DNA from: Mycolicibacterium austroafricanum
GTDB taxonomy: Bacteria; Actinomycetota; Actinomycetes; Mycobacteriales; Mycobacteriaceae
NCBI RefSeq assembly: GCF_000612725.1
Contig: NZ_HG964454.1
Location: 408,897-472,896, forward strand
Length of the DNA: 64,000 nt
Reading direction: 5' to 3'
Shown piece by piece: positions 26,750 to 35,633 of the stretch; position 1 is the stretch's first letter, and each line of letters begins with the position of its first letter. The position numbers were made by a program, and so were the translations under genes. Below the pieces are notes generated by a model. The model worked only from the letters and a program-made list of their open reading frames with translations. It was not told the origin of the DNA and ran no database searches.

Positions 26750-28375
26750 GTGGTGGGCCGGCGTCTCAGAGTGGTGATCATCGGCGGGGGATTCGGCGGG
26801 CTGTTCTGCGCGCGTCGGCTGGCGCGGGCCGATGTGGACGTGACGGTGCTCGACCGCACGGCCGGCCACCTGTTCCAGCCGCTGCTCTACCAGTGCGCGA
26901 CCGGCACGCTGAGCATCGGTCACATCAGCCGTCCATTGCGCGAGGAGTTCGCCGGGCATCCCAACATCACCACCCTCCTCGGGGAAGCGGTCGCACTCGA
27001 TCCCGAGCGGCGCACAGTGACGGCCCTCCGGCCCGACGAGACGACGTTCACGATCGACTACGACGTGCTCGTCGTCGCCGCCGGTATGCAGCAGTCGTAC
27101 TTCGGCAAGCCGCATTTCGCGCAGTGGGCGCCCGGGATGAAGACCCTCGATGACGCGCTGAGCATCCGGCAGCGCATCTTCACCGCGTTCGAGATCGCCG
27201 AGACCCTGCCCCCAGGGGCCGAGCGGGACGCCTGGCTCACCTTCGCGGTCACCGGCGGCGGTCCCACCGGCGTCGAACTGGCCGGTCAGATCCGCGAGAT
27301 GGCGACCCGGACGTTGACCAACGAGTTTCACAGCATCGAGCCGGAGGAGGCCCGCGTCCTGCTCTTCGACGGCGGGGACCGCGTCCTGAAGAGCTTCGCA
27401 CCGGAGCTCTCCGGTAGGGCGGCGGGGACACTGCGCAGCCTCGGTGTGGACGTGCGCCTCGGGGTCCACGTGACCGATGTGCAACGGGAAGGTGTGACCG
27501 TCGCCCCGAAGTCCGGGGGTTCGGAGGAGTACTACGCGGTGCGGACCGTGCTCTGGACCGCCGGTGTCGAGGCGGTGCCGTTCGCCGGACATCTCGCCGA
27601 GGTCCTCGACGTCCAGGCCGACCGGGCCGGCCGGCTGGCGGTGCAGCCCGACCTGTCCGTCCCGGGCCACCCGGAGATCTTCGTCATCGGCGATCTGGTG
27701 GGTCGCGACGATCTGCCCGGCGTCGCGGAGAACGCGATGCAGGGCGGCCTGCATGTCGCGGCCTGCATCCGCCGCGACCTCGCCGGCCGGCCACGTCGGA
27801 ACTATCGATACCGCGACCTCGGCTCTGCCGCCTACATCAGCCGCGGCAACGCGCTCCTGCAGGTCGGGCCGGTGAAAGTCGCCGGCTTCCTCGGCTGGAT
27901 CGCGTGGGGGCTGCTGCACATCGCGTTCCTCACCGGTGTGCGCAACCGGGTGAGCACCGTGGTGACGTGGCTTGCCACCATCGCCCGCGCCAGCCGTTAC
28001 CACCGGGCTTTCATGCTGGGAAGTGTCAGCGCACCCGAAGCGCGCTACACCTGGTCGAGTCGGGATCAGCCGACGCCGCCGCAGGCATTGTGTGAAGACC
28101 CCCGTACCGGGCATACGTCGCACATGACGATTTCAGCCCAGGACGTGCGCCGGCTTCTCGACGCCGAGCACGACTCGACGCTCGTGCTCATCGAGGGCCG
28201 CACCGAAGTGATCACCGGCCAACAGAAGTCCAGCGACCAGTACCGGGGGGCATTCGAGGTGATCTCCCGGGACGAGCTGCTCAGCCGCACCGGCGGGGCC
28301 GCGCACCTGACCGACGATCAGATCTCCGCGCAGGCCGCGGCGCTCGACACGGCCGTCAACGAACTGGGCGGCTGA
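26750..28375 (+). CDS. ndh: Type II NADH dehydrogenase (NDH-2) with an in-frame C-terminal extension
   Basis: 541 residues from GTG. FAD site RVVIIGGGFGGLFCARRL (about 6-23), NAD site FAVTGGGPTGVELAGQI (about 165), quinone-side motif FVIGDLVGRDDLPGVAENAMQGG, and C-terminal helices. It oxidises NADH and reduces menaquinone without pumping. NDH-2 normally ends near residue 455-460. Here about 83 further residues (from a Met at 28124) form a separate-looking small domain (DVRRLLDAEHDSTLVLIEGRTEVI) with no stop between. This could be a genuine fusion or two genes whose separating stop was lost. Confidence 0.85.
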   Translation: MVGRRLRVVIIGGGFGGLFCARRLARADVDVTVLDRTAGHLFQPLLYQCATGTLSIGHISRPLREEFAGHPNITTLLGEAVALDPERRTVTALRPDETTFTIDYDVLVVAAGMQQSYFGKPHFAQWAPGMKTLDDALSIRQRIFTAFEIAETLPPGAERDAWLTFAVTGGGPTGVELAGQIREMATRTLTNEFHSIEPEEARVLLFDGGDRVLKSFAPELSGRAAGTLRSLGVDVRLGVHVTDVQREGVTVAPKSGGSEEYYAVRTVLWTAGVEAVPFAGHLAEVLDVQADRAGRLAVQPDLSVPGHPEIFVIGDLVGRDDLPGVAENAMQGGLHVAACIRRDLAGRPRRNYRYRDLGSAAYISRGNALLQVGPVKVAGFLGWIAWGLLHIAFLTGVRNRVSTVVTWLATIARASRYHRAFMLGSVSAPEARYTWSSRDQPTPPQALCEDPRTGHTSHMTISAQDVRRLLDAEHDSTLVLIEGRTEVITGQQKSSDQYRGAFEVISRDELLSRTGGAAHLTDDQISAQAAALDTAVNELGG

Positions 28376-28381
28376 GCGCTC

Positions 28382-29185
28382 TCACCGTGCCCGCGTCACC
28401 CAGGGTTGTTCGTTGCGTTCCCGGCGGGCGCGCTCGCCGGAACGGTCTTCGGCCCAGAAGTCCTCGAAGCGCTTGTCGGTCTGTGCGTTGGGGACGCGGT
28501 TCATGACGCGGCTGAGCCATTCCGGTGGGTGGGTCGGCTCCCACTGCGGCAGAACGAAACTCAGTGAGGCGAGCGTTTTCAGCGCGACGAAGATTCCGAA
28601 CAGTGTGGCCGATGCGCCCGTCATCACCAGGCCGAAGAGGCCGAAGATCAACGTCAGGTGCACGACGACGACGCGACTGAACGCGCGTTGCGCCGTCAGT
28701 TCGATCTGCCGGAACGACCAACTCCGCAGGTGCGCCACATCAAGCACGAGGTCGACGCACAGGAAGCCGACGATGAGGAGGCAGCCGTACCCGGTGCTCC
28801 GCCAATCGATTTCCGAAAATCCTTGCTGCCCATTGCGGCTCGACAGGAACACGATGACCGCGAGGAAGACGCCGTGCGCGGTGGTGAACGCCAGCGTGGT
28901 GATCAGAAATCCGGACAGGAAGGACGAGGTCTTCGGGCTGCGTCGATTCGTGGTCGAGGGCTCGTACCTGAAGTGGCCGCGACACGGCGTCCAGCGCCGG
29001 TGCAGCAGTATGCGCACACCGATGAGAAGTGATCCGGCGAGCGTTTCGAACCAATAGACCACCAGCGTGGTTGCGCCCGACCATCCGTCGACGAACCAGC
29101 CGACCGCAGGCACCGCGATGACGGCCAGCACCGTCATCACATGCGTGATGCGGCTGACGGCGGAGGGCTCAGTCCTGGCGTGCAC
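28382..29185 (-). CDS. Multi-pass membrane protein (DUF6498-like)
   Basis: About 267 residues from GTG 29185, overlapping the S4-domain gene by 17 bases; ATG 29137 is an alternative. Six or so hydrophobic segments (MTVLAVIAVPAVGWFVDGW, LVVYWFETLAGSLLIGVRI, FLITTLAFTTAHGVFLAVIVF, CLLIVGFLCVDLVLDV, VVVHLTLIFGLFGLVMTG). The VVYWFETLAGSL motif is typical of DUF6498. Function unknown. The C-terminal tail is charged and cytosolic. Confidence 0.65.
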   Translation of the reverse strand: MHARTEPSAVSRITHVMTVLAVIAVPAVGWFVDGWSGATTLVVYWFETLAGSLLIGVRILLHRRWTPCRGHFRYEPSTTNRRSPKTSSFLSGFLITTLAFTTAHGVFLAVIVFLSSRNGQQGFSEIDWRSTGYGCLLIVGFLCVDLVLDVAHLRSWSFRQIELTAQRAFSRVVVVHLTLIFGLFGLVMTGASATLFGIFVALKTLASLSFVLPQWEPTHPPEWLSRVMNRVPNAQTDKRFEDFWAEDRSGERARRERNEQPWVTRAR

Positions 29186-29534
29186 GCCACTTGTCCAGCA
29201 TTCGGCGGTCCCGCTTGGTCGGGCGGCCCGCGCCGCGGTCGCGGACCGCGACCGGAACCACCACGGCCGCAGGCGGCGGGGGAGTCCGATCCAGGTAACA
29301 GGTGACCGCGTCGGCCGCGCCGACCCGCTTCTGGATGATTCTCGCGACCTCGACGATCCGCGTGGTCTCGCCGACCCGGGCGCGCACCTCGTCACCGGGG
29401 GAGACCATTGTCGACGGCTTGGCCTGCCGACCGTTGACGCGGACCTGTCCACCGCGGCACGCCGACGCGGCGTCCGGCCGGGTCTTGGTCAGCCGGACCG
29501 CCCACAGCCAGCGGTCCACCCGGGTCGATTCCAT
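29169..29534 (-). CDS. S4-domain RNA-binding protein (HslR/Hsp15-like)
   Basis: 121 residues: MESTRVDRWLWAVRLTKTRPDAASACRGG is the S4 RNA-binding motif, followed by VRVNGRQAKPSTMVSPGDEV and a basic C-terminus (GRPTKRDRRMLDKWRARQD). Hsp15-type proteins bind 50S subunits with stalled nascent chains. ATG 29534 is preferred over one six codons earlier because the S4 domain starts there. Confidence 0.83.
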   Translation of the reverse strand: MESTRVDRWLWAVRLTKTRPDAASACRGGQVRVNGRQAKPSTMVSPGDEVRARVGETTRIVEVARIIQKRVGAADAVTCYLDRTPPPPAAVVVPVAVRDRGAGRPTKRDRRMLDKWRARQD

Positions 29535-29570
29535 GGGTTCATGATGGCCCAACCGCGCGGCCCCGGCGGC

Positions 29571-30155
29571 TCAGCCGGTGGCGCCGAGGATCTTGATCGC
29601 GAAGATGAGCGAATCTCCCGGCAGGATCCCGGCGCCGGGCTGGCCGCTGGGGTAGCCGTCGGCCGAGGTCATCGCGACGGCGACGGTGGATCCCACGTTC
29701 TGGCCGGCGATGGCCTTCTGGAACCCCGGCACCACGCCGTCGAGCGGGAATTCGACGGGGGCGCCCCGCTGGTAGCTGCTGTCGAACACGGATCCGTCGC
29801 GTCCGTTCACACCCATGTAGCAGACCGAGACGGTGGCCGTGTCGGCGACGACGGGACCAGTCCCGGTCTGCAGCGTGTGTACCTGGGTCTCGGCGACAGT
29901 GAACGGCGGCGTCACGCTGACCAGCGGTGCCGTCGTCTCTGTCGAGCCCGTCACCGCAACGCTGCCGGTTGCGCCGGGCAGCGTCCACTCCGGCGTGGCG
30001 GCACTGTCCGGCAGTGCCGTCGGGCACCCCGGGGTCTGAGCAACGGACGAGGGAACCACTGCGGAGCCGCAGGCGGTGAGTGCCATGACGGAGGCCGCGG
30101 CACCGGCGGCGAGCGCGACCGAGGTACGCAGGGGGAGGGATTTCACCGCCGTCAC
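29571..30155 (-). CDS. FKBP-type peptidyl-prolyl isomerase lipoprotein
   Basis: 194 residues. Lipoprotein signal with lipobox LTAC (Cys about 29). The C-terminal half (about 95-194) is an FKBP domain: VSVCYMGVNGRDGSVFDSSYQRGAPVEF, then VPGFQKAIAGQNVGSTV and a final SLIFAIKILGATG. Catalyses proline isomerisation, probably on exported proteins at the membrane. GTG at 30155; a GTG three codons on is equally likely. Confidence 0.85.
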   Translation of the reverse strand: MTAVKSLPLRTSVALAAGAAASVMALTACGSAVVPSSVAQTPGCPTALPDSAATPEWTLPGATGSVAVTGSTETTAPLVSVTPPFTVAETQVHTLQTGTGPVVADTATVSVCYMGVNGRDGSVFDSSYQRGAPVEFPLDGVVPGFQKAIAGQNVGSTVAVAMTSADGYPSGQPGAGILPGDSLIFAIKILGATG

Positions 30156-30222
30156 GCTACCGTCCGTCGTCCCGGGCTGCGGGAGCGGCACCGGTTGGTT
30201 GTCCCCGTGGTGGTGACTGCGG

Positions 30223-31137
30223 TCAGTAATCCCAGACGCTTGGCACGCATCGGAAGACGTCGCCGGCAGTCGCCACCCGGCAGACGGACGGGAACGGCAG
30301 GTGAGTGGCCACCAGTGCCTCGCCGGTCGCCGCGAGTTCGCGCAGCAGACGCACCCGGACGCGCGCGGCTTCCTCGGGGTCGTGCTCGAAACCGTTGTGC
30401 CACTCGGGGTTGTCGAACCCGGGCGCGAATACGGCGTCGCCGGCGAACGTCAGCGCCTCACCGCCGGACGCCACGCGGACGATGCTGTGCCCGGGAGTGT
30501 GGCCGCCGGTACGACTGATCAGTACCCCCGGCGCGACCTCATACTCGGTCTCGAACGGCCGCAGCCGGCCGTGGTATTCGTCCAGAAACCGCGTGGCGAC
30601 CGATCGAAGCACATCCGGCACTGGCTGCGGCATAGCGGTCTGGGAGAAATCGGGCGCTGCCCAGAACTCAGCCTCGGCGGCCGCCAGGTGGATCCGCAGA
30701 TCGGGACGGAGTCTGGCCTTCAGCCCGTCGGTGAGCAGCCCGCCGACGTGGTCCATGTGCAGGTGGGTGAGCACCACGTCGGTCACGGAAGCGGGGTCGA
30801 TGCCCGCGGCCTCCAGTCGCCGGACCGTCTGCCCGGCCCGCGGGAAGTCCGGGAACTCCACGCCGAGGCCTGCGTCGACGAGAATGGTCTGGCCCCCGGT
30901 GCGGACCACCACCACGTTCAGCGGCCAGTCGAGGACGTCCGGTGGCAGGAACATGTCGTCGAGCCACCCCGCCAATTCGGCCGGGTCTGCGTTCGTGGCC
31001 AGCGTCGAGGCCGTGATGGGTAGCACCCCGTCGCAGATCACCGTCACCTCGATCTCACCGACCTGCTGCACGTAGCGCGACGGAACCAGTTCGTCGGTAC
31101 TCTGCCCGCCGAGTCGTGAAATGCCGTCCAAGCTCAT
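30223..31137 (-). CDS. Metallo-beta-lactamase fold hydrolase
   Basis: 304 residues. Zinc-site motif VLTHLHMDHVGG (about 124-135), GGHTPGHSIVRV, FAGDAVF and a late histidine in ATHLPFP. Close to the lactonase/AttM-like branch. Substrate unknown. ATG 31137 is preceded by GGAGAAAG. Stands alone. Confidence 0.83.
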   Translation of the reverse strand: MSLDGISRLGGQSTDELVPSRYVQQVGEIEVTVICDGVLPITASTLATNADPAELAGWLDDMFLPPDVLDWPLNVVVVRTGGQTILVDAGLGVEFPDFPRAGQTVRRLEAAGIDPASVTDVVLTHLHMDHVGGLLTDGLKARLRPDLRIHLAAAEAEFWAAPDFSQTAMPQPVPDVLRSVATRFLDEYHGRLRPFETEYEVAPGVLISRTGGHTPGHSIVRVASGGEALTFAGDAVFAPGFDNPEWHNGFEHDPEEAARVRVRLLRELAATGEALVATHLPFPSVCRVATAGDVFRCVPSVWDY

Positions 31138-31277
31138 GACTTTCTCCTTTGAGCGCCGTTCCCGAAGACGGGTGGGAATGACCCGTCTTTCGCGTACAAC
31201 CGCTACCGGAGGCCGGATTTATCCGGTGGTCGACCTCAATCCGCAGAGTCGTCTCGACGGTGCAGTGGAATCGGCGT

Positions 31278-31916
31278 TCAGGGCGCTACCGGCTTGTGGG
31301 CGACGAGGCGTTCGACCAGGCCGAGTTTGAACCGTTCGACGCGGTCGATCTCGAGGCCCGTGGCAGAGCGAATGTGGCTGAGCGGACGTCGTAGGAAGTG
31401 CTCCCCGGCGAGTGGAACGGTGAACACCTCAAGCAGCCGTTGCACTGCTCGCACTGGGGCAGCAGTGCTTTGAACGTGGTCGACGAGGACGAGTTTTCCG
31501 CCCGGCCGCAGTACCCGGGCCATTTCGGTGAGCGCCTGCGCATGGTCGGGGATGGCGCAGAGCCCGAAGGTGCACACGACCGTGTCGAAGCTTGCGTCCT
31601 CGAACGGCAGGTGGTGGGCGTCGGCCTGCTGCAGTGTGGCGGTTCGGCCGATCTCGGCGGCGCGCCGGCGGGCCCGTTCGAGCATCTGCTCGCTCCAGTC
31701 GATACCGGTCAGCGCGACGTCGTCCGGGTAGAAATTCAGGTTGAGTCCGGTGCCGACGGCGACTTCCAGCACGTCGCCTGTCGCTTGACTGCAGACCCAT
31801 TGCCGGGAGTCGCCGAACAGATGCCGATCGAAGAACCCGATCTCGCGGTCGTAGGTGCGGGACTTCTTGTCCCAGTACCGGTTCCAGCGGGCTGCTTGAT
31901 CATTTGTGGGCGCCAT
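31278..31916 (-). CDS. Class I SAM-dependent methyltransferase (UbiE/phospholipid type)
   Basis: 212 residues: WDKKSRTYDREIGFFDRHLFG, motif I VLEVAVGTGLNLNFYP, LTGIDWSEQML, DAHHLPFEDASFDTVVCTFGLCAIPD and LRPGGKLVLVDHV. Resembles phosphatidylethanolamine N-methyltransferase-like proteins. The next gene on the strand is also a methyltransferase-like membrane protein, 124 bp upstream. Confidence 0.8.
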   Translation of the reverse strand: MAPTNDQAARWNRYWDKKSRTYDREIGFFDRHLFGDSRQWVCSQATGDVLEVAVGTGLNLNFYPDDVALTGIDWSEQMLERARRRAAEIGRTATLQQADAHHLPFEDASFDTVVCTFGLCAIPDHAQALTEMARVLRPGGKLVLVDHVQSTAAPVRAVQRLLEVFTVPLAGEHFLRRPLSHIRSATGLEIDRVERFKLGLVERLVAHKPVAP

Positions 31917-32040
31917 GACGATTCACCTCGGTGTTTCTGGTCGCAACCTCGGCCGGGCAGGCGCCCGTCGGTGTCGCGGAGTCGGAGTGGCCCTGCTGTG
32001 TCGATGCTAGCCAGCAGCGTCCCCGGCTTGCCCGCGCCGG

Positions 32041-32838
32041 TCACCTCCGGGGCGCGTAACTCGCAGTGTCAACTCTGCCCTCAAGCCGGCGAGCGCGACG
32101 GCGTGTCCGGGGCCGTGGCACGAGCATGGGGACCGTCTGCCGGTACGCGGCATAGCGGGCTCCCAACGTCGCCAGCAGGTCACGTTCCTCGAGCTGCAGC
32201 GCAATGAGGATGTAGCCCGTCGTGGCCGTCGCGAACAGCAGGTGCCCGGCCGTCATGGTGGGCGCGGACCAGAAGGCGATGAGGAATCCCAGCATCAGCG
32301 GGTGCCGCACCACGCGGTAGAACATCGTGGCCCGGAATCCGGTCTCGGCGTCAGGCTGGGCCCGCCAGTTGGCGATCACCTGGCGCAGCCCGAACAGCTC
32401 GAAGTGATTGATCATGAACGTCGCGGCGAGCACGATCGCCCAACCGAGCCAGAACAGCGCCCACACCGCGACCCGGAGGGGCTGATACGTCACGTCCCAG
32501 ACGACGAAAGGGATCTTCCGCCACTGCCAGAACAGCAGTGCGAGGGCAAGACTGGCCAGGAGCACGTAGGTGCTGCGTTCGACCGGCGGCGGAATGTAGC
32601 GCGTCCACCACCGTTTGAACGCAGGGCGGGCCATCACACTGTGCTGCACGGCGAAGAGGGTCAGCAGCGACAGGTTGACGATCAGCGCCTGCCCGAGCGG
32701 CGCGTCGACCGCATGGTCGACACTGCGCGGAACCACCACATCGCCGACGAATCCGATGGCGTACAGGAATACCGCCAGAAAGAGCAGATAGCAGGCGGCG
32801 CCGTAACCGACTGCGAGAGCACGCGTCATGTTGGTCAT
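32041..32838 (-). CDS. Membrane methyltransferase, MddA/isoprenylcysteine-methyltransferase family
   Basis: 265 residues with five to six membrane segments and the family core FYRVVRHPLMLGFLIAFWSAPTMTAGHLLFA followed by LEERDLLATLGARYAAYRQTVPMLVP. That combination fits methanethiol S-methyltransferase (MddA), which makes dimethyl sulfide, in the NnrU/ICMT clan. ATG 32838 or 32829 are both plausible. Confidence 0.72.
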   Translation of the reverse strand: MTNMTRALAVGYGAACYLLFLAVFLYAIGFVGDVVVPRSVDHAVDAPLGQALIVNLSLLTLFAVQHSVMARPAFKRWWTRYIPPPVERSTYVLLASLALALLFWQWRKIPFVVWDVTYQPLRVAVWALFWLGWAIVLAATFMINHFELFGLRQVIANWRAQPDAETGFRATMFYRVVRHPLMLGFLIAFWSAPTMTAGHLLFATATTGYILIALQLEERDLLATLGARYAAYRQTVPMLVPRPRTRRRARRLEGRVDTASYAPRR

Positions 32839-32972
32839 GACCCATGGTCGAATTGCTCGGTGTCGCGAAGCATGAGGCAATTGCCTCATTCTCACGCACC
32901 GGCAGGACCGACGACCGCCGGGACGGAACGCCCAGCCGTCTGCGTCGCCGCGCGGACCCCTTGTGCAGCCTG

Positions 32973-33956
32973 CTACAGGCTCGGGATGGCGTGAATCGGG
33001 TAGGCGCTGAACACCAGGGTCAGCCGAATCGGCCCGACGCGCGCGCCGAGTTCTTCCAAGGTGTGCGCTCGAATGCGGTCCTGGTCGGCCACCGTCATCG
33101 CGCCGGTGTAGGAAACCCGGAGGTCGACCTCGGTGGTTTTGCCCCTGCTGATGGCCAGCGCATCGACGAGGGTGAGCTCATGGTCGAGTTCACCGCGGTG
33201 CTCGGCGGATACCGTCTCGATAGCCGCGCGCACCGCCGCATCGAGGTCGGGGTCGGAGCGCCGTCCGGAGAGGCGCCCGAACTCGAGGCGGATCTCGCGG
33301 ACAGGGTCGGCGACCAGTACCGCGCACAGAATGAGCACGATGATGCTGTCGGCGATGTCCTTGATGTTGAATCGTTCCGAGGTCAGCACCGTCCCTTCCG
33401 GGATGACCGCAACCAAGATCAATGAGCCACAGATCCCGGCGCTGATCAAGCTGGCCATCTTGGCGGCGTTCGCCTCGACGCGCAGCAGAGCCGACGCGCC
33501 GCCGACCGAGCGGTTATTGCGTCGGTGGTTCCACATGAGTCCGAGCCCGATCGCCGCGACGGCAGCGGTGTACACGGCGGCCACACCGAACTCGGGCTCA
33601 GTGCCGTTGCCGGTGACCAGATAGTCGATCACTTTGACCGAATTCGTGACCACTGCGATGACGACCACACCGAGAATCATCAACGACCGAAACAGCGCAT
33701 AGAGGTTTTCCAATGCCAGCCGCCCATAGGGGTTTTCGGCATCCGGGGGCCGCGACGACGCCACCGACAGCCGCGCGGCGATGAACGCGGCGCCCGCATT
33801 GATCAGCGAGATGACGCCGTCGAGCTGTGTGGCCGACACCTTGGTGACGGCGTAGACGGCGAAGCCAACGACGGCGAGCCCCAGCATCGTGACCATGTAG
33901 GTGTACAAGCTCCGTCGTTCAGCCGCCAGGACCGCCGATTGCGACGCCATCGCCAT
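32973..33956 (-). CDS. Cation diffusion facilitator family transporter
   Basis: 327 residues. Six hydrophobic segments beginning TYMVTMLGLAVVGFAVYAVTKVSATQLDGVISLINA; the metal-site aspartate of the family's DGxxDxxN motif is only partly kept (QLDGVISLINAGAAF), with a variant second site (LRVEANAAKMASL, where HxxxD is usual). A cytosolic C-terminal domain with VDLRVSYTGAMTVADQDRIRAHTLEEL follows. CDFs export Zn/Mn/Co/Fe; the altered sites make the substrate uncertain. Confidence 0.78.
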   Translation of the reverse strand: MAMASQSAVLAAERRSLYTYMVTMLGLAVVGFAVYAVTKVSATQLDGVISLINAGAAFIAARLSVASSRPPDAENPYGRLALENLYALFRSLMILGVVVIAVVTNSVKVIDYLVTGNGTEPEFGVAAVYTAAVAAIGLGLMWNHRRNNRSVGGASALLRVEANAAKMASLISAGICGSLILVAVIPEGTVLTSERFNIKDIADSIIVLILCAVLVADPVREIRLEFGRLSGRRSDPDLDAAVRAAIETVSAEHRGELDHELTLVDALAISRGKTTEVDLRVSYTGAMTVADQDRIRAHTLEELGARVGPIRLTLVFSAYPIHAIPSL

Positions 33957-34095
33957 AGGTGGAGTCCCCTGACTGTGTAGCGGCCGTTGAGGTTGGGGCC
34001 GCGGTTCGATCGAACCTACTACGGGGAACTCACGGCAGAGGGGAGGCAGCCCGGTGCCGACGAACAACCTGCGGCGGCCGGGTCAGTCCAGGAAT

Positions 34096-34314
34096 CTACT
34101 GATGAAGGCGCCCGAGGGTGAAGTACGCGAGCGGACCGACCGGCTGCACCACGGACAGTCCCAGCCACAGCGACTTTGAGCCGCGGACCGTCGATGCGGG
34201 GCGCCGCGCCAGGTCGATCAGCATGGCCGTAGTCGCTGCCATCTCGACGACGCCGACAACGGCGATAGCCATCTGCTGCGTGCGGGACAGGTCACTCCAC
34301 TTGCGCTTGGCCAT
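34096..34314 (-). CDS. Small membrane protein with a PLDc_N-type domain
   Basis: 72 residues, two transmembrane helices (MAIAVVGVVEMAATTAMLIDL and LWLGLSVVQPVGPLAYFTLGR); the VQPVGPLAYFTLGR end is the hallmark of the phospholipase-D-nuclease N-terminal (PLDc_N) domain, here free-standing. Role unknown. Confidence 0.7.
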   Translation of the reverse strand: MAKRKWSDLSRTQQMAIAVVGVVEMAATTAMLIDLARRPASTVRGSKSLWLGLSVVQPVGPLAYFTLGRLHQ

Positions 34315-34481
34315 GGCTGCCACCGTAGCAGCCGTTCCGACTCGTGAACTCTCCGGATCTCCAAGCAGTCAGCGCTGTTTCGGCTGCAGTACGTGATCGA
34401 AAAGGGCAGCGTGTTGTCACGAAAGGCGCTGGCACAGTGCGGTTGCCACCATCTGCGGCGCGGCGAGCTATCGCGGCCACG

Positions 34482-34883
34482 CTAGGGCCGCAGGATGTCG
34501 GCCGGAGACACGGTCTTGACGAATGCGCGCGCAGCGGCGGCGAGCTTCCGGTCCGCGGTGGCCAGCGCGTCCGCTTGCAGTCGGGTCAGTGCGATGTACT
34601 CGGCCTGGTAGGTGTCCGGCCAGTTCAGCGCGGCGGCTATTCGCCAGGCGTGGTCCTGCAAGACCCGGTCGCCGAGGAGCCGGATCCGCAGTCCACGGAT
34701 ATCGTCGAGAATCTTCCGGCCGCTGCGTTCATCGATCTCGCCGCGGCGCACCGAGTCGTACACGCGGGCGAGTGCCTGCGAGCGCAGCAGCGTGGGTGCC
34801 GCCAGGCTGTGCTCCGGTGGAATGCTCGCTCCGCCAACGGCGAGGTCGATGGCGACCTGTGCATCGATGACGAATGTGGTCAT
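34482..34883 (-). CDS. PIN-domain protein, orphan VapC-like toxin
   Basis: 133 residues: MTTFVIDAQVAIDL (first catalytic Asp), a middle acidic site (DTYQAEYIAL) and DALATADRKLAAAA (third Asp). PIN toxins are RNases cutting tRNA, rRNA or mRNA. No antitoxin ORF is visible beside it. Start taken at ATG 34883, where the domain begins. Confidence 0.75.
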   Translation of the reverse strand: MTTFVIDAQVAIDLAVGGASIPPEHSLAAPTLLRSQALARVYDSVRRGEIDERSGRKILDDIRGLRIRLLGDRVLQDHAWRIAAALNWPDTYQAEYIALTRLQADALATADRKLAAAARAFVKTVSPADILRP

Positions 34884-34967
34884 ACCGGTACCTTCGCACG
34901 GGACCGGCTGTCTTTTCACCAGCTTGCGGGGGCTGCCCGCAGTCCTCGCCCTCGTGACTGGCGTGAC

Positions 34968-35633
34968 CTACGCCTGCCCGTGCAGGTTTTTCGCCGTCGG
35001 CGAGGTGGGGACCGTGGCCGGATCGGGGTAGGTGCCCAGCACCCGGTCGGCGGTGCCGGCGCTGGTGACGGTGAACCAGTAGTGCTCGTTCTTGAAGTGG
35101 TGCTGGCGGTGATTGCGCCAGACCGCCCGATAGGCAGCGGTCTTGGGCTTGTAATCGGTGTGGACGAGGTAGTGGCACCACTCGTAGCACAGGCCCAGCA
35201 CAGTGAGGAAGGTCAGGAACGTCAGGCCGAGCGCCGTCCGCGGGAATGCCAGCAACGCGATCCCCAGCGCCACCGGCAGCACCCAGAGCAGGGCTTGCCA
35301 CGGGATGAAGATCAGCGCAATCTCTCGAGGCTCGACGTGGTGTTCCCGGTGTTTGCGCGCCAGCAGAGGGTCGATGCGCAGCACGCCGATCTTCCTTGGC
35401 CGCCAATGCAGGATGCACACGTGCACAAGCCATTCGAAGAACGGAAACGCCGCGAGCATGATTGCCGGAACGAGGGCGTCGGTGATCTGCCAGTCGCCGT
35501 AGGCGATTCGTGCGCCAGACGCCACGACGAGCGTCGCGGCGATCATCCAGGGCGAGGGATGACGCCAGAACTCGCGTCCGGCGTCGATCAACGTGAACCG
35601 TTTGCGGCCCGTTCGGGTCGACGTGGTGGTCAT
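34968..35633 (-). CDS. Sterol desaturase / fatty acid hydroxylase family protein
   Basis: 221 residues. Histidine clusters of a di-iron membrane oxygenase: FFEWLVHVCILH, RKHREHH, EWCHYLVH and WRNHRQHHFKNEHYWFTV. Membrane segments lie between them. Hydroxylates or desaturates lipid chains. Overlaps the upstream FadR-type regulator gene by four bases (ATGA), so the two are coupled and the regulator probably controls this enzyme. Confidence 0.85.
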   Translation of the reverse strand: MTTTSTRTGRKRFTLIDAGREFWRHPSPWMIAATLVVASGARIAYGDWQITDALVPAIMLAAFPFFEWLVHVCILHWRPRKIGVLRIDPLLARKHREHHVEPREIALIFIPWQALLWVLPVALGIALLAFPRTALGLTFLTFLTVLGLCYEWCHYLVHTDYKPKTAAYRAVWRNHRQHHFKNEHYWFTVTSAGTADRVLGTYPDPATVPTSPTAKNLHGQA

